Shown: positions 32,701-43,359 of the stretch, piece by piece
Position numbering within the stretch: the stretch's first letter is position 1
Layout of the letters: each line of letters opens with the position of its first letter
NCBI GenBank assembly: GCA_934047225.1
Contig: OW203992.1
Location: 21,723,501 to 21,787,500 of the forward strand
Source: Ypsolopha sequella
Taxonomy: Eukaryota; Arthropoda; Insecta; Lepidoptera; Ypsolophidae
Direction of reading: 5' to 3'
DNA length: 64,000 nucleotides
Translations under genes and position numbers: made by a program
The notes under the pieces: generated by a model
The model's database searches: none
What the model was told of the DNA's origin: nothing
The model's input: only the letters and a program-made list of their open reading frames with translations

Positions 32701-32867
32701 TCTTAATGCTATCTGTATTTCCATGTGCGAATATAGACGGAGATAGTGTGTAAATAAGAGGTGCCCGGCGGAGGTGGATAGAACGGTCGCCATTTTTATT
32801 CCCAAAGTCTTTGAAGAGACAAACTAGATGAAACAATAATGCGGTAGTGTTACGTAAACCTTAAAAA

Positions 32868-32878
32868 TAAGATCAAAA
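32868..32878 (-). terminator. Pol III terminator of tRNA-Pro(UGG)
   Basis: The T4 run (caaaata on the plus strand) lies just past the tRNA 3' end, and a longer T5 run is 10 bp further. Confidence 0.55.
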
Positions 32879-32883
32879 TAATC

Positions 32884-32955
32884 GGGCTCGTCCGGGATTT
32901 GAACCCGGGACCTCTCGCACCCAAAGCGAGAATCATACCCCTAGACCAACGAGCC
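32884..32955 (-). tRNA. tRNA-Pro(UGG): tRNA-Pro (anticodon UGG)
   Basis: A 72-nt cloverleaf on the minus strand with all arms paired. The acceptor stem is ggctcgt/acgagcc, the anticodon stem ctcgc/gcgag, the loop tttgggt (UGG), and the T arm ccggg-ttcaaat-cccgg. It decodes CCA/CCG-type proline codons. It is nearly identical to the gene 1.9 kb away, so the pair arose by duplication or conversion with an anticodon difference. A TTTT run follows within about 10 bp on the minus strand. Confidence 0.95.
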
Positions 32956-33345
32956 GATGGAAATCATACTTGAAATTTACGTCCGCGATCGCTTAAATTG
33001 CCTGATTACGTATTGTGTTGACGTCATCACACGCCGCTCGTCGCGTCGCGCCGCCGCCGCCGCCGCCTCGCTTCGCGGTGCCGCACACCTTTCTAAATGT
33101 AGATTCCACTTCCACACCAATGATATTCAATTATAGTGACCTCTGACGTCATTGTTCTACACACAGTCATTGCAGGCACTACTTAGTGTACTATACGAAG
33201 CCATGAAATGTATTTTTTTAAATTTTCTCGATGGCATGGCAATGTAATTGATGAGCCAGCACAGCACGAACACTTATATATATAAAACTTGCAGATATAT
33301 TAATTCACATAGCTTAATTTCTAAAATATTTGTTTTTAATTTAAA
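32956..33345. other. GC-rich (GCC)n patch upstream of tRNA-Pro(UGG)
   Basis: At 33032-33072 a ccgccgccgccgccgcc run sits in a CpG-rich stretch, about 80-130 bp upstream of the tRNA start on the minus strand. A regulatory role is only a guess. Confidence 0.4.
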
Positions 33346-33349
33346 TATG

Positions 33350-33620
33350 ACGTCACTTGAGAATTTTGACATTATGATTGCTTATCAAAAAAAAAATGGT
33401 CTGTCTCTGTCTGTCTACTCATCTGTCATCCATCTGTCAGATCAGTCGGAAGCAAATTATTATAAACTTATCTTGATAGCAAGGAGACATTACTAAACAA
33501 GCCATTTCTCAAGACGTCACACGAAGGCAAATGGAAGTTGCAGGTTTTTTTATGTTTTTTAGACCACAAAATCTAAAATACTGCTTATTAAACCTAAATC
33601 TCGAAATGGTTTTTCACTCT
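33350..33620 (-). repeat. Family B inner module, inverted copy
   Basis: Reverse complement of 7735-8050 ('gcttatcaaaaaaaaaatgg', 'catctgtcagatcagtcgg', 'aatctcgaaatggtttt'). Confidence 0.7.
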
Positions 33621-33624
33621 AAGC

Positions 33625-34280
33625 GAATTATATTTCTTATGTAGTCAAATTTTTTTGTAGACTATAATCTTCTGTGTATTTTTCCATATTGTAGTGTGAT
33701 GTTTTACTCCTTTTTGTTTATAATTACTTGGCAAATGTTGTGTAATAAGTGGCGCATGTATCAGAATATTTATAAAAATGTAAGCTCTTTTTAAATGTAC
33801 CAATACGTGTGCTGTTGGTGTACCTTTTTTTTTATAAATAAAATTACATTTAATTAAATAAAGCAATGGATGCAGTTAATAAACAAATATTTTAGTGTTT
33901 TCCTTTTTTATTTTTATTATTATAAGTTTCTATAGCTTATCTCTTTACTACTCGTCAAGACTGCTTCGCCGCCATTTTAATTTTACCCAGATATTTATCA
34001 AACATTTCCCTACCTCCCGAACTGAGGCACGGAGCCGGAAATTTATTATTTATTTTTATTCACTTACACAAGCGGAATACAGAACAAGCCGCCCCGTTCC
34101 GTCTATCAGCCGAGAGAGTCATAAACTTGAGAGACCCTTCGATGCAGGGCTGTACATAAGTTTGCATTTGTTTCGGTAGGCCCTACCTCGAAAAGTATAT
34201 AATTAATTTTATTTTATATTTACTAGATAGCACTCAAAGAACTCGATTTAAGCTCGGTGGTTCCATCGTTAATATAACGA
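33625..34280. other. Intergenic; no gene seen
   Basis: The frame at 33895-34179 is not supported by any motif. A run near 34020-34190 is GC-richer and may be a repeat. Confidence 0.3.
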
Positions 34281-34285
34281 AAAAG

Positions 34286-34372
34286 ATAAACATATCTGAA
34301 AAAGAACGTGTCCGAATAGTGCGGTGAATTAAGAAGAGATTGGATAATGCTGTTTCTTATGAATACATTTTA
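34286..34372 (+). repeat. Repeat pair with 36112-36198
   Basis: 'agtgcggtgaattaagaaga' and 'ataatgctgttt' are shared, in the same order and orientation, with 36112-36198. Confidence 0.65.
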
Positions 34373-34374
34373 GA

Positions 34375-35500
34375 ATAAACTCAAAAATTTCTATATGATT
34401 ATGATCATGAGTGTACATAACTACATTTATATTTGAAAGAGTAATTATTGTTATTTTTTATTTATTACTTTGCACAGACTTCTTTAGACTTTAGAATTGT
34501 AAAAAAAATCATCACTTTGCATTTTTCTCTATCACGTTTTGGACTTCTTTATTGTCTTGTAATTTTACAAGCATGTATTTCTTTCAGAATCTGTTTAGGA
34601 ATAATACTGCTTCAAAACCTCATCCTCATCAACCTTTTTTCTACCTACGTTGTCGTCTTCTACAAACGTGAACAAGCCCTCTCGTTGTTGTACAAGCTTT
34701 TTAAAGCTTGATTATTTTAATCAATTGAGAATAATTTCTTGTACCACAGACTCTTGAACTAACATTAAACTACGATACAATACAAAATGATTTACAAATA
34801 GAAAATTATTTATTTCTTTTTCCAGTTTTAAAACATTGAAGTCTCCTTATGAGTTATAAAAAATACCTGTAGTAGGAGAATTCGCTCTTCCATGGTGGAC
34901 AGCAATTATTTTATTACGATAAAATAAAACAATGACACTTAATTACTATAAAAAACAAGACATTTTATGATAGTATTATGTGGTGTATGTAAATGTGTTT
35001 GATATTCCCTAGCCCTACGACCAAAGACTTGGGATCAGAATACAAGAAACTACTAGGGACTATTATATTGAAATAATATTACGATTCATAATTTTTACTT
35101 TTCATGTCTTTTATTTTTATATTAACCATTTTAAACGTGTACAAAATAAAATATAGATAGTGATATGATAACCCTAAACCAAACAAGAGCTATAAAGATA
35201 CAGAGCCCATTCAAGATAGACTATCTCAAATGGAATCCACCCCAAAATCAACCTTAACTGCCAACATATAAGTTCTATTTTACTCCAAAACCTATACTTT
35301 GTGTACAATGGCGATGCAACGGTGAATGTATCGGTTCAGTTCAGTTATTCAGCTCGCCAAAACTGCGACTTTCTCCTCCAAGGAACCGGAAGTGAGCTAT
35401 TTTGTACGTGACTGTTGAAAATGCACGAATACATGGGTTGAGTACAAGGACATGATATGTAGAGAGGGGTTGTTGCCGGTTGTATCATTGATGTGGCTTG
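34375..35500. other. Intergenic; no gene seen
   Basis: Strongly AT-rich. Frames at 34448-34711 and 35345-35560 show no domain. Confidence 0.35.
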
Positions 35501-35504
35501 ATAC

Positions 35505-35913
35505 GAAAAGATGTAATTTCCTATCTGTCTAATCATGAGTTCATAATTCCTGTAAATCAATAGTTATTTAAATTATTTGTTTTTTGTTTGAAAGTTGATT
35601 TCAATGTTTTTAATCTACGTATTTAATTTTGTTTTTATTTTCAGTTTCATTATCAAAATTAAATGTTCAAAAACAGTTCGTCCTAAATGCCACCCATTTC
35701 CATGATAAGATTCGTAACAATTTTTTACAGCCGACATTTTTCAAAAATTAAATTAATGTTGCTGTTATCTTAATGTTGTCTCATTCATACGCAAAAGAAA
35801 TTACATCATTTGAATTTGTCATTCCTAAAAAAAATGCAAAAATGTTAGTACTGAAAATTGAGTTTCCTTCAAATTCTCTATAGAAAACGGCAATTTTATA
35901 TACTATAAAGACC
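35505..35913. mobile_element. MITE family B, short copy
   Basis: Matches the two ends of the long copy at 7408-8242 without the middle module. The right end is ataaagacc followed by TA; the left end is eroded. The 'gaatttgtcattcctaaaa' stretch is shared with 53410-53450. Confidence 0.75.
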
Positions 35914-36111
35914 TAAAATAACAACCTAAAAAAAAAAATTGGGGGCGCTCGTTGTGGGTTCATCGTACTCGTATAACGGAAATGATACGAGTAAATGCAT
36001 ACTCCTCAGCTACACGACGTGTCTTATCTACATATTCTTTTCTTCTGTCCTGGCTGGCAGACAATGAGCTGATGAAATGCTTCAAGTAAGGCCTTATCTG
36101 AAGAACAATTA

Positions 36112-36198
36112 ATTAAACATACCTGAAAAAGTGCAGGTCTAAGTAGTGCGGTGAATTAAGAAGAGATAGTATAATGCTGTTTTTATTAATAAAATTTA
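36112..36198 (+). repeat. Repeat pair with 34286-34372
   Basis: Second copy of the module described at 34286. It ends where the PLE remnant begins. Confidence 0.6.
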
Positions 36199-36199
36199 A

Positions 36200-36512
36200 G
36201 TCGGCAAGGGGATGCTCCAGGATATGAGTTGCTGGGGTTGTTGGGGTGATGAGTTGTTGTGTGTGCATTTGAGTGTGCATTTAAGGTTTCGGTTCTGTCT
36301 ATAACATATTTGAGGAGTATTAGGTAGTAGGTGTTTTGTTTCGTCGCTTTGCCGGAGGAGTCTTTGATCAGTGGTTTGAGTTTATGACTGCTGTGAAAAT
36401 ATGTGGTGATGAGTCGTGTTTGGTTGGTTGGTTTTGTATGTTTGTTGTTTCTATGGAATCTTGGTCTTTGGTGTAAGTGTTTTTGTATGAACTTGGTGTT
36501 ATGATAGTTGCT
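36200..36512 (-). pseudogene. PLE linker region remnant
   Basis: The minus strand shows LITTYFHSSHKLKPLIKDSS, then, after a frameshift, ICYRQNRNLK. The same phrases (TYFDGSHKLKSLIQDS and ICYRQNANIKS) occur in the second PLE at 55031-55334. This region lies between RT and GIY-YIG endonuclease in Penelope-like elements. Confidence 0.75.
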
Positions 36513-36768
36513 TATACCCCAAGCCAGAAATCGAGAGTATCGTTTGACGTTTACTGTGATACCAGATGACGACGAAAAATAAATAGAGATGTCCTAAAGG
36601 TATTAATTAAATTCATTCACTTAGTGAACGAATGAATTATTTTTGTTTCATAAAATATTTAATTAACTTAGCGAATGAATCGATTGACATATTGTTGGTT
36701 TTTGTTGTTTCTACATTTAATAATAATATGATAAATAAAATAATCGAGCTTTTAAGTGTCTAAATTTA

Positions 36769-37264
36769 TTAATCTGAAAAATCTGTGTCACTGTCAGTGC
36801 TGGTTTCATCATTAACATTGATTATAAAACTATCCACAACGCCATCAACTAGGTGGTCGAGACGGCACATTTTGTCCTCTTCTTTAATAACATGAGTCAC
36901 GCAGTCACTCCATTTTTGGGGTGTTACTTTTTTTTATCCCTTCTTCTAACAGGCCTTTTTCTTCCGCCATTTTAAACGTTTTGTTATTCATGGCAACATG
37001 ACCTTTTACCTGCGCCCATACCAGCTCAATGGGATTGAGTTCGCAATGGTACGGAGGCAGGCGTAATATTGTGACTCCGTGCTCCGCTGGCATCTCGTCC
37101 ACAACATACTTGTTGATACATTGGTCTTTGTTCTGCCGTACGATATCTATTAGAGTGGCTTTTGTATTTGTAGCATCGAATGCTATATTTTTGCTTGTTA
37201 GCAACTCCTGTATTCTTCCTTTAGTCCAAGACATCGCAGGCAGCAACTCCACTTTTGGCATCAA
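36769..37264 (-). pseudogene. Tc1/mariner-like transposase, C-terminal part with frameshift
   Basis: 37264 to 36940 reads LPAMSWTKGRIQELLTS, then VTILRLPPYHCELNPIELVW and AQVKGHVAMNN. NPIELVW carries the third catalytic acid (Glu) of the DDE triad. After an A8 run at 36930-36937 the frame shifts and continues as TPKKWSDCVTHVIKEEDKM to an Asp/Ser-rich end and a TAA at 36769-36771. The first two catalytic Asp are missing from this copy. The frameshift and truncation make it inactive. Confidence 0.85.
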
Positions 37265-37269
37265 GGAGG

Positions 37270-38480
37270 TAAAGGTAGGAGATAAGTATGTGAGGTAGGA
37301 TGAGATAAATCTCTGCTCTGTGTAGTGTAATGAGTCGCATACAAGTAGGTTGCGTTTATGCTGGCAATGTATGATGTCTACTGTAGTGTAGATGTCCGTC
37401 TACTTTGTATTAATTTAAAAATAGGTTTAAAATATGGATTTCCATGACAACGAACCTTAGTCATTAAGTAGGAGTGAAACAAATAAGTTAAAAAGAAATA
37501 TTAAAGAAATCAAAAATATAAATCTTTTTAAAAGTTATAGGTTTTAATTTAAACAAAAGGTACAGAGCCGCTACCAACGGTCCTGTTACAGTAGTTCGTT
37601 GGGAGGCAACTCGTATTAAAACTCTTGCCACCTACTCAGAGGGAGAAAAAGCGATATTCCCTAGTTGTTTTAATCCACTTGTTTCACCAAGTCTAAAGTG
37701 TGATGTACTTTATCATTGCAACCTACAACGGCACACGTACGCATTTTGTGTTCTAAATACTACCCAGAAAGAAATACTACTTTCACAAAACTTAAACTTA
37801 ATGTGCGGGAAAAAGTACCAAACACCATAGTCTGACTCAACTCTAGTTTGTTTATGGTCTCTGCATAAACTTGACACTTCGTTTTCTGAAAACTTCTACT
37901 AGCGCTAACTAAACTAGCGCCTTCTTGTTCATTTTGATGAAACTCAACTGACAGCTGTCAAGGAAAACGGCTCATTGGAGCTCTCTCAATGTTTGATTTT
38001 TTTCTAAAAACAAATAACAAACCCTTTCATTTGATATCCATATTGAGGAAGTAGTCAAAAAATATTTAATCGGCCATTTTGTAGGGCCGGCCATCTTGGA
38101 TTTACAATGACAACGAATGTATTAAATTATATTATCATCAGAACTAAAGGTGCGTACCAAATTTCAACAGGAAGGGGTTCAAATTTCAATTACTAGATTT
38201 GACCCAAATAAATAGGGTAAGCTAAATAAAATCGTTTAATAAAACCATTCCAAGGAGGACGTATGCTAAGCATGTTGATTAATCATAAATTATATTAGTC
38301 AACATATTATATTTCTGGAATCACGTCGTTATTAGTAAAATTTGTCTCTTGACTTAATGAATTTAGTCATTTTTCTATACTATTGAACGAATTGAACGAA
38401 TTAATTTATCGAACCCATCCCTTCATGCAAACACTAGTGAAATAAATCTGGCCACATTATTCAGGGAAATGACAGTAGTG
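37270..38480. other. Non-coding interior of the Tc1-like element
   Basis: No transposase similarity is seen here on either strand, although this is where the N-terminal DNA-binding and first DDE residues should lie. It has probably been replaced or is heavily decayed. Confidence 0.4.
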
Positions 38481-38517
38481 TCTGTCAAACGATACTCTCG
38501 ATTTGTGGCTTGGGGTA

Positions 38518-38845
38518 TAGTAAATTTGTGTTGTTGCTGATCGGGCGGCCATGGAGCGAAAGAGAATACGAAATGGATTTTTTGATATGTACCGGATGAC
38601 AGCTGTGGAAGTCTAGATATTGTAGTTTGAAATGGACGGAAGTGGAAATATGGTTGTTGTGATTTATGGTTAATTCTACGTCGAGGAATGTGATTTTTTC
38701 AGACGAAATTTCGTGGGTGAATTTTAATGAAGTATGGTTGTTTAGGCGGTTTAAAAAGTCAGTCGGGGTATTTCTGTTATCGTGGCCAGATCATAAAAAT
38801 ATCGTCTATGAATCTCCTCTATACAAGGGGTTTCAGAGGTTCTGT
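38518..38845 (-). pseudogene. PLE reverse transcriptase remnant
   Basis: The minus strand reads RFIDDIFMIW (RT catalytic ..DD box), then shifts frame and continues as EKITFLDVELTINHNN, HFKLQYLDFHSCHPVHIKKS and ISYSLSLHGRPI. The FLDV, the yL..HS.HP..iKksI and the ISYS..L.GRPI series is characteristic of the palm/thumb of Penelope-like RTs. At least one frameshift and two stops are present. Confidence 0.8.
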
Positions 38846-38903
38846 ATATAAAATTGATATTTTTCGTTTCCTTATTAATATTAAAAAAATAAAATATTTT
38901 TGC

Positions 38904-38942
38904 TCGATATATTTCGGCCCACGGTATGGGGCCGTCAACAGT
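38904..38942 (-). ncRNA. Hammerhead-ribozyme-like motif, TATA type (upstream of PLE RT)
   Basis: Minus strand: ctgttga box (A6 to T), c, helix II ggcccc/gtgggcc, gaaa, then tatatc. Helix I no longer pairs. Its place 5' of PLE RT coding on the same strand fits PLE-borne hammerheads; this copy is probably dead. Confidence 0.5.
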
Positions 38943-38944
38943 GT

Positions 38945-39790
38945 ACAATATTAACATAATATAAAATTTACAATTTATGATATTACGAAAAGCCACACTA
39001 TCAACGGAGCGAAATGAAATGAAATATATTTATATAATGTAATGTAGATATATCAGATACACTTATTACAGGTCGGTTTTAATGTAATATAATTAAATAA
39101 TCTATGTCTATCGGTAATAATTTTGTATAATAAATAATAATATGGGGAAATACACAAGAAAATAATAAAGGCTTACGTTTACTTAAATTTAACCAAAAAA
39201 TACAATTGAATAAAATAAAAAATATAGGAATAATTACTTGTTGAACGGTGAAGAAAAACACCGCAAGGAAACTTGCATGCTCTAAAAAGAGTGTATTTGT
39301 GCCCGAAATACGGTGATAAAGCTCACCACCCATCACGTTGGGACGCAATAATCGTCGGTGAAACGCGGATGTTCCGAGTGTAGACTGTGACTTGCATTTA
39401 ACAGTTCACCCCTAACACCTCTTCGGGGATTCATGGCGTGACTATATATTTATTTTATAATTTTAAATATAAATAGATTTGATTAACTAATTTTGTCTTC
39501 TCTGACTACGAATATATATTGTATAAGATTTAAAGCTATTGAAATCAACAGGTATCACAACTTTCTTGACAGATTAGTAGATTTCAGGAAACTATTTGAG
39601 TTATGCGTGAAAAGCGAGAATTTGTTTTGAGACGATTCATTTAAACTTATTCAAGAATTTTGGATTGGAGATTAGGAATTTTAGTACTCGTATAACAATT
39701 TCTTTCAGATTTTTAATAATGTTAAAATGTTTTCTGGACACATCCCACTGAAGAAGTTTTCTAAAATCAGACACACAAAACCGCAGTCAG
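38945..39790. other. Intergenic; one repeat phrase
   Basis: 39265-39355 inverted shares 'gggcacaaatacac' and 'gcatgcaagtt' with 8350-8390. The frame at 39079-39348 has no known motif. Confidence 0.4.
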
Positions 39791-39793
39791 TGC

Positions 39794-39928
39794 GGGGTAA
39801 TCAAAGACGTCTCTCGTATTTTAATGGAATGTGTACGAAATGAGGTCCAAAGAAAACAAATATTTTGTGAATTAGGTGTATGTAATTCAGCGTCTTGGCT
39901 ACCCCAAATTCAGAGAAAGCTGAGATAA
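39794..39928 (+). pseudogene. Possible LINE RNase H/C-terminal remnant
   Basis: 44 open codons: GVIKDVSRILMECVRNEVQR and CELGVCNSASWLPQI to a TAA. 'D(V)xxILMECxRNxxxR' resembles the tail after RT/RNase H in insect I/R1/Jockey-type LINEs. The remnant is short, so the call is tentative. Confidence 0.4.
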
Positions 39929-39929
39929 T

Positions 39930-40505
39930 TACTGCTGAAATTGGCAAAGATTTGTATCAAAATAATAAATGACTGTGTGTAGTTAGTTAGTAGCAAATAC
40001 CTATCTTTAATTTGTACAATTAGGGTGACATGATCACATCGTGACCAAACCCTCCAATTAAGATTAAAAATATATTTATATGTTTCATTAAGAAAATAAT
40101 AAATCAAGAAATTATTATTATTATTAAGAAATATCAATAAATAACAAAAATCCTTTAAAATAAACACAAACACTTTTTAATAATTAATGGTTTCTAAAAA
40201 AAAAATCTTACAAAATAAATCTTTCATGATAATGCTCAACGTTAAAATATTTACTTCTACTTCGAAGTAACGGCCTTGCATTCCTACTGAGCATGCAATA
40301 ATTCATAGAATAAAATAAAATTCTAAGGGGTGACGTCTCGTTCTTTTTCCTATTTTACGGCTGAAAGCACATTTTTACGGCGACGCGCGTTCCTCTCATT
40401 GCTTTTGGAACGAACCTTTCTTCAACGAGATGTAGGAATGCGACTTTCATGGATACTATTTTGCACTTCAAAGGTTTTATTTGATTTTATCTGCACGTCA
40501 TTTTA
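39930..40505. other. Intergenic; no gene seen
   Basis: AT-rich to 40260, then mixed. The frame at 40330-40533 is not supported. Confidence 0.3.
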
Positions 40506-40508
40506 TTA

Positions 40509-40567
40509 TACCTCTACGTGTATTTTTAGCTGAATTCGCTTAGATTAAATTATGTTGAGATGTGTTG
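40509..40567 (+). repeat. Long direct repeat, left copy (about 59 bp)
   Basis: 'cgtgtatttttagctgaatt' and 'cttagattaaattatgttga' are repeated at 40924-40986 with about eight differences. The two copies flank a retroposon and may be its target duplication. Confidence 0.65.
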
Positions 40568-40923
40568 GTAGAGCTGATGCCGAGCTCGACTGTGGACGTA
40601 CCACCATCTTACTTGGAGACCCCCTCGAAGTAATTCGGGGGAGAGTAAGAGGACAGCTCACAGGCAAAAAACCAGGAGGCCCATCATGCCTGGGACCGAT
40701 GGATGGCGGTAAATCCATCCCTAATAGCCGGGCCTTATATAGAACAGACTGGTGACGGGCAGCGGCGTCACTGGAGCGAGGGTTCCGGCACCGCGCTCAC
40801 CAACCCGCCTGCCCAGCGTGTGTGAGTATGGGCAATTCTTCCAGGATGACCGCCGGGAGTGGCTAAGTCTAGGAAAGGCTTATGTCCAGCAGTGGACGAA
40901 CTAGGCTGATGGATGGATTTTAC
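40568..40923 (+). mobile_element. RTE-tailed retroposon (SINE-like), 356 bp
   Basis: Ends with 'aaggcttatgtccagcagtg' and 'gctgatggatgga', the RTE LINE 3' end. The body ('tgccgagctcgactgtggac', 'gggaccgatggatggcggta') has no long coding frame of known type. It is flanked by 59-bp direct repeats and inserted in a family B inner module. Confidence 0.7.
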
Positions 40924-40935
40924 AACACCTCTAAG

Positions 40936-41425
40936 TGTATTTTTTAGCTGAATTCTCTTAGATTAAATTATGTTAAGGTGTGTTAATTAGAAAACCATTT
41001 CGACGTTTACGTAGGTTTAATAAGCCATATTTTCGAACTTGTGGTCTAAAAAACCTTTTGATGATGAATATTTTTACGTAAAAGCTGCAACTTGCATTTG
41101 CCTTCCTGTGACGTCATTTGAAAAATGGCTGTTTAGAAATGTGTCCTTTGCTATCAAGATAATTTTATAAAAATTTGCTGCCGACTGATTTGACAGATGG
41201 ATGACAGATGAGTAGACCGACCACTTTTTTTTATAAGCAATCCCACATCATAATCAGTATCATGTCTAAAATTCTCACGTGACGTCATAACCGACAATTC
41301 TTTAAAAAAAAATGCTTAATTTATATACCAAAATAATGAAAACTATGTCATAAAATGGCGAATATTCTCTGAAAAAAAAAATTAAGAATATATCTTTTTT
41401 AAATTAAGTTATGGGAATTTAATTA
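40936..41425 (+). repeat. Family B inner module, copy
   Basis: Matches 7720-8190: 'gttaaggtgtgttaatt', 'aaatgtgtcctttgctatca', 'gacagatgagtagac' and 'aagttatgggaattta'. Its left end is duplicated on the far side of the retroposon at 40568. Confidence 0.75.
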
Positions 41426-41429
41426 CACG

Positions 41430-41940
41430 TCTGTACTTTTTAGGGAAGCCTGAGAACACACTTGTAACACACGTCCATTGGTGTAGCCAGGAACGGGCAG
41501 GGGGGGGGGGTATCTACACTCCTGGCAGGTGCTCGGGCTTTCGAAGCAAAGAATAAATAAAATTACTTTATTTAATGACCACCACAGGCATGAAAGATGT
41601 TGAGAATCATGTCTTGAAGATGAAATGGAAGTGAGCTGAACATTTGCCTCGTACCAACGACGGGCGATGGACGACAAAAATAAACCAAAAGGTTAGAACC
41701 AACTGGAAAAAGACGGTCAGCCCCCCTCTTCTGTATCTTTGGTTGCCAACTAGACCGGGTGCCTATCATCAAAAGCATGGATAAAAACTGAAATTTTAAA
41801 ATTGCCTTTAGTGGGTATTGAACTATTTACGAACTGTGTTGTCACTTCAAGTGCGAACATTTCCTTTGACATTCAGAATTCGATAGTATATCTGTGTTTT
41901 TGATGATAGACACCCAGTCCAGTTGGCATCTAGAGATACA
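41430..41940. other. Intergenic; no gene seen
   Basis: Holds a G10 run at 41503. Overlapping frames at 41423-41677 and 41572-41778 have no domain. Confidence 0.3.
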
Positions 41941-41944
41941 TAAT

Positions 41945-42091
41945 AGACCCGCAGGATGACCCTACAAAAGATGGGTAGACGACATTGCTAAAGTCGCTGG
42001 TAAAAATTGGATGAAAAAGGCACAGGATCGATCAAAGTGGCAAAATCTGGCGGAGGCTTATTACCCAAAAAGGGCATCATTTAAATATTGA
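41945..42091 (+). pseudogene. RTE LINE ORF2 C-terminal remnant
   Basis: Reads RPAG, a stop, then PYKRWVDDIAKVAGKNWMKK and AQDRSKWQNLAEAY before TGA at 42089-42091. The RW.DDI.KVAG..W...AQDR..W..L.EAY motif is the conserved end of RTE-clade LINE proteins. Truncated and broken by one stop. No RTE 3' tail follows directly. Confidence 0.8.
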
Positions 42092-42235
42092 AAGTAAATG
42101 TTTTAAGCATTCAGTTGAATATTTAAAAAATATATTGTACCTATTTTTAGTTAAGTTTAATGTTAGTTTATTTATATTTGTACCTATTGTTTAATATTAG
42201 TATATTTTTACTTTCTTTTTTCCTTCATAAAAATG

Positions 42236-42985
42236 TTTATTAAGAGGCCCCTTTACGCCTGGATTTTTCTTAAAATTAATAAAAATTCATTGAGATCAAA
42301 GCACACGTCCAAACACCTAAAGCATTTATATGGCAGCTCAGCGGGAGCAAAAATGATGCAATTAAAGGCTATTTTATTTTATTTATTATGATTACCCAAA
42401 TACAATGTTTTTAGCATACGTATTATTACAGCTTTCCCCTACCTGCCCCCCTTCCTCTTCCTTTTCCTCTTCCCTGGAAATCATAAATTTTATTCCCTAC
42501 AAAAAATCCTGTTCCCTACAAACGCAAGCCCAACCCCACGTCAATATTGATTTTAAAAATTTGCAAAAATATTTGTTGATCCCTAATACTGATCACTTAC
42601 CAAGCCTCCCGTATGAATTTGGCTGCATAAATTAATGTCACCTTGTATGTTATACCATTAACACTAAGATCAAATGAAAAAATATTTGGTCTTGATTATA
42701 ATTTAATTATTTAATTTTCAATTTATTTATTTATACCACGGATAATACAGATTAAACTTAAGATTATAGTTGCCTTTCGTTCAAATTTATCAGGGAACCA
42801 CGGTAGAGGAATAGAAATAGAATAAACTTACCTAAGTCTGGAAAGCTTAACCATTTCAGGCTTGAGTGAAAAAGGATAATATTGAAGCCATTAGTTGCCG
42901 AGGGTCGTAGCTTCCTCCCATAATGTCATGAGCTGATGAGTTTCTACCGACTTCTACCGCGGTATACCATATCAAAATTTTATAA
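42236..42985. other. Intergenic with family J and C fragments
   Basis: 42241-42275 ('cccctttacgcctggattt') is a family J end. 42560-42650 ('atactgatcacttaccaa', 'cccgtatgaatttggc') is a diverged family C end. No gene is seen. Confidence 0.45.
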
Positions 42986-42991
42986 AAAGAA

Positions 42992-43035
42992 AGTGATATA
43001 TTTTGGCCCCCAATATGGGGCCGTCATTAGTCGAA
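42992..43035 (-). ncRNA. Hammerhead-ribozyme-like motif, degenerate
   Basis: Minus strand: ctaatga, c, helix II ggcccc/gggggcc, aaaa in place of gaaa, tatatc. Helix I does not pair. The RTE fragment begins right beside it, so the host element is truncated. Confidence 0.4.
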
Positions 43036-43086
43036 CAAGTATGCAAACATGTATAAGTAGATATGTATCGCGGCACCCGCGCGACG

Positions 43087-43355
43087 GCAACAGACGTCGG
43101 GGACGCCCACGACTACGTTGGAGTGACGACATCGCAAAGGTGGCCGGCCGCTGCTGGACGTGCACTGCCCGAGACAGAGTCGCTTGGGCACAGATGGAGG
43201 AGGCCTTCACCCGAATGTGGGTGAACTCACACACGGAATAATATATTTCAAATAGCTAAATGTTCAAATTTTGTTAATAAGCAAAAATGGATTTAGTTTT
43301 AGTTACCTATGTTAGTTAAGTGAGTTTAATATACATGAGTCCTGATGATGATGAG
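43087..43355 (+). pseudogene. RTE LINE 3' end (ORF2 C-terminus and tail)
   Basis: 43087-43241 encodes RRGRPRLRWSDDIAKVAG, CWTCTARDRVAWAQMEEA and F..MW to a TAA. This is the same RTE C-terminal motif as at 41945 but a different subfamily. A 3' UTR of about 100 bp ends in 'cctgatgatgatgagtcata'. The upstream part of the frame (42936-43086) is not RTE. 5'-truncated and non-functional alone. Confidence 0.8.
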
Positions 43356-43359
43356 TCAT

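Larger units (their letters stand above)
36515..38517 (-). mobile_element. Tc1/mariner-like transposon, TA target, 34-bp TIRs
   Basis: The terminal repeats begin taccccaagccagaaatcga on the left, with one mismatch over about 34 bp to the right end (38484-38517). TA is duplicated on both sides. At about 2.0 kb it encodes a C-terminal transposase piece only; much of 37270-38480 is non-coding. It sits inside the PLE remnant, so it arrived later. Confidence 0.85.
36180..38944 (-). mobile_element. Penelope-like element (PLE) remnant, split by a Tc1-like insertion
   Basis: The minus strand carries, in order, a hammerhead-like motif (38904-38942), RT palm sequence (38520-38840), the insertion 36515-38517, and then the PLE linker (36200-36510). 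With the insertion set aside, the two halves join at TA into continuous PLE-like coding order. No GIY-YIG part is present here. Several frameshifts and stops are visible. Confidence 0.75.

Noticed and set aside
37029..37298. Plus-strand ORF of 89 codons
   Set aside because: Antisense of the Tc1-like transposase fragment.
40553..40600. ctgatgccgagctcgac as another hammerhead motif
   Set aside because: Has a CUGAUG box and a small hairpin but no GAAA, helix III or helix I return.
43337..43356. cctgatgatgatgagtc as a hammerhead core
   Set aside because: It is the simple-repeat tail of an RTE element; no helix II or GAAA follows.
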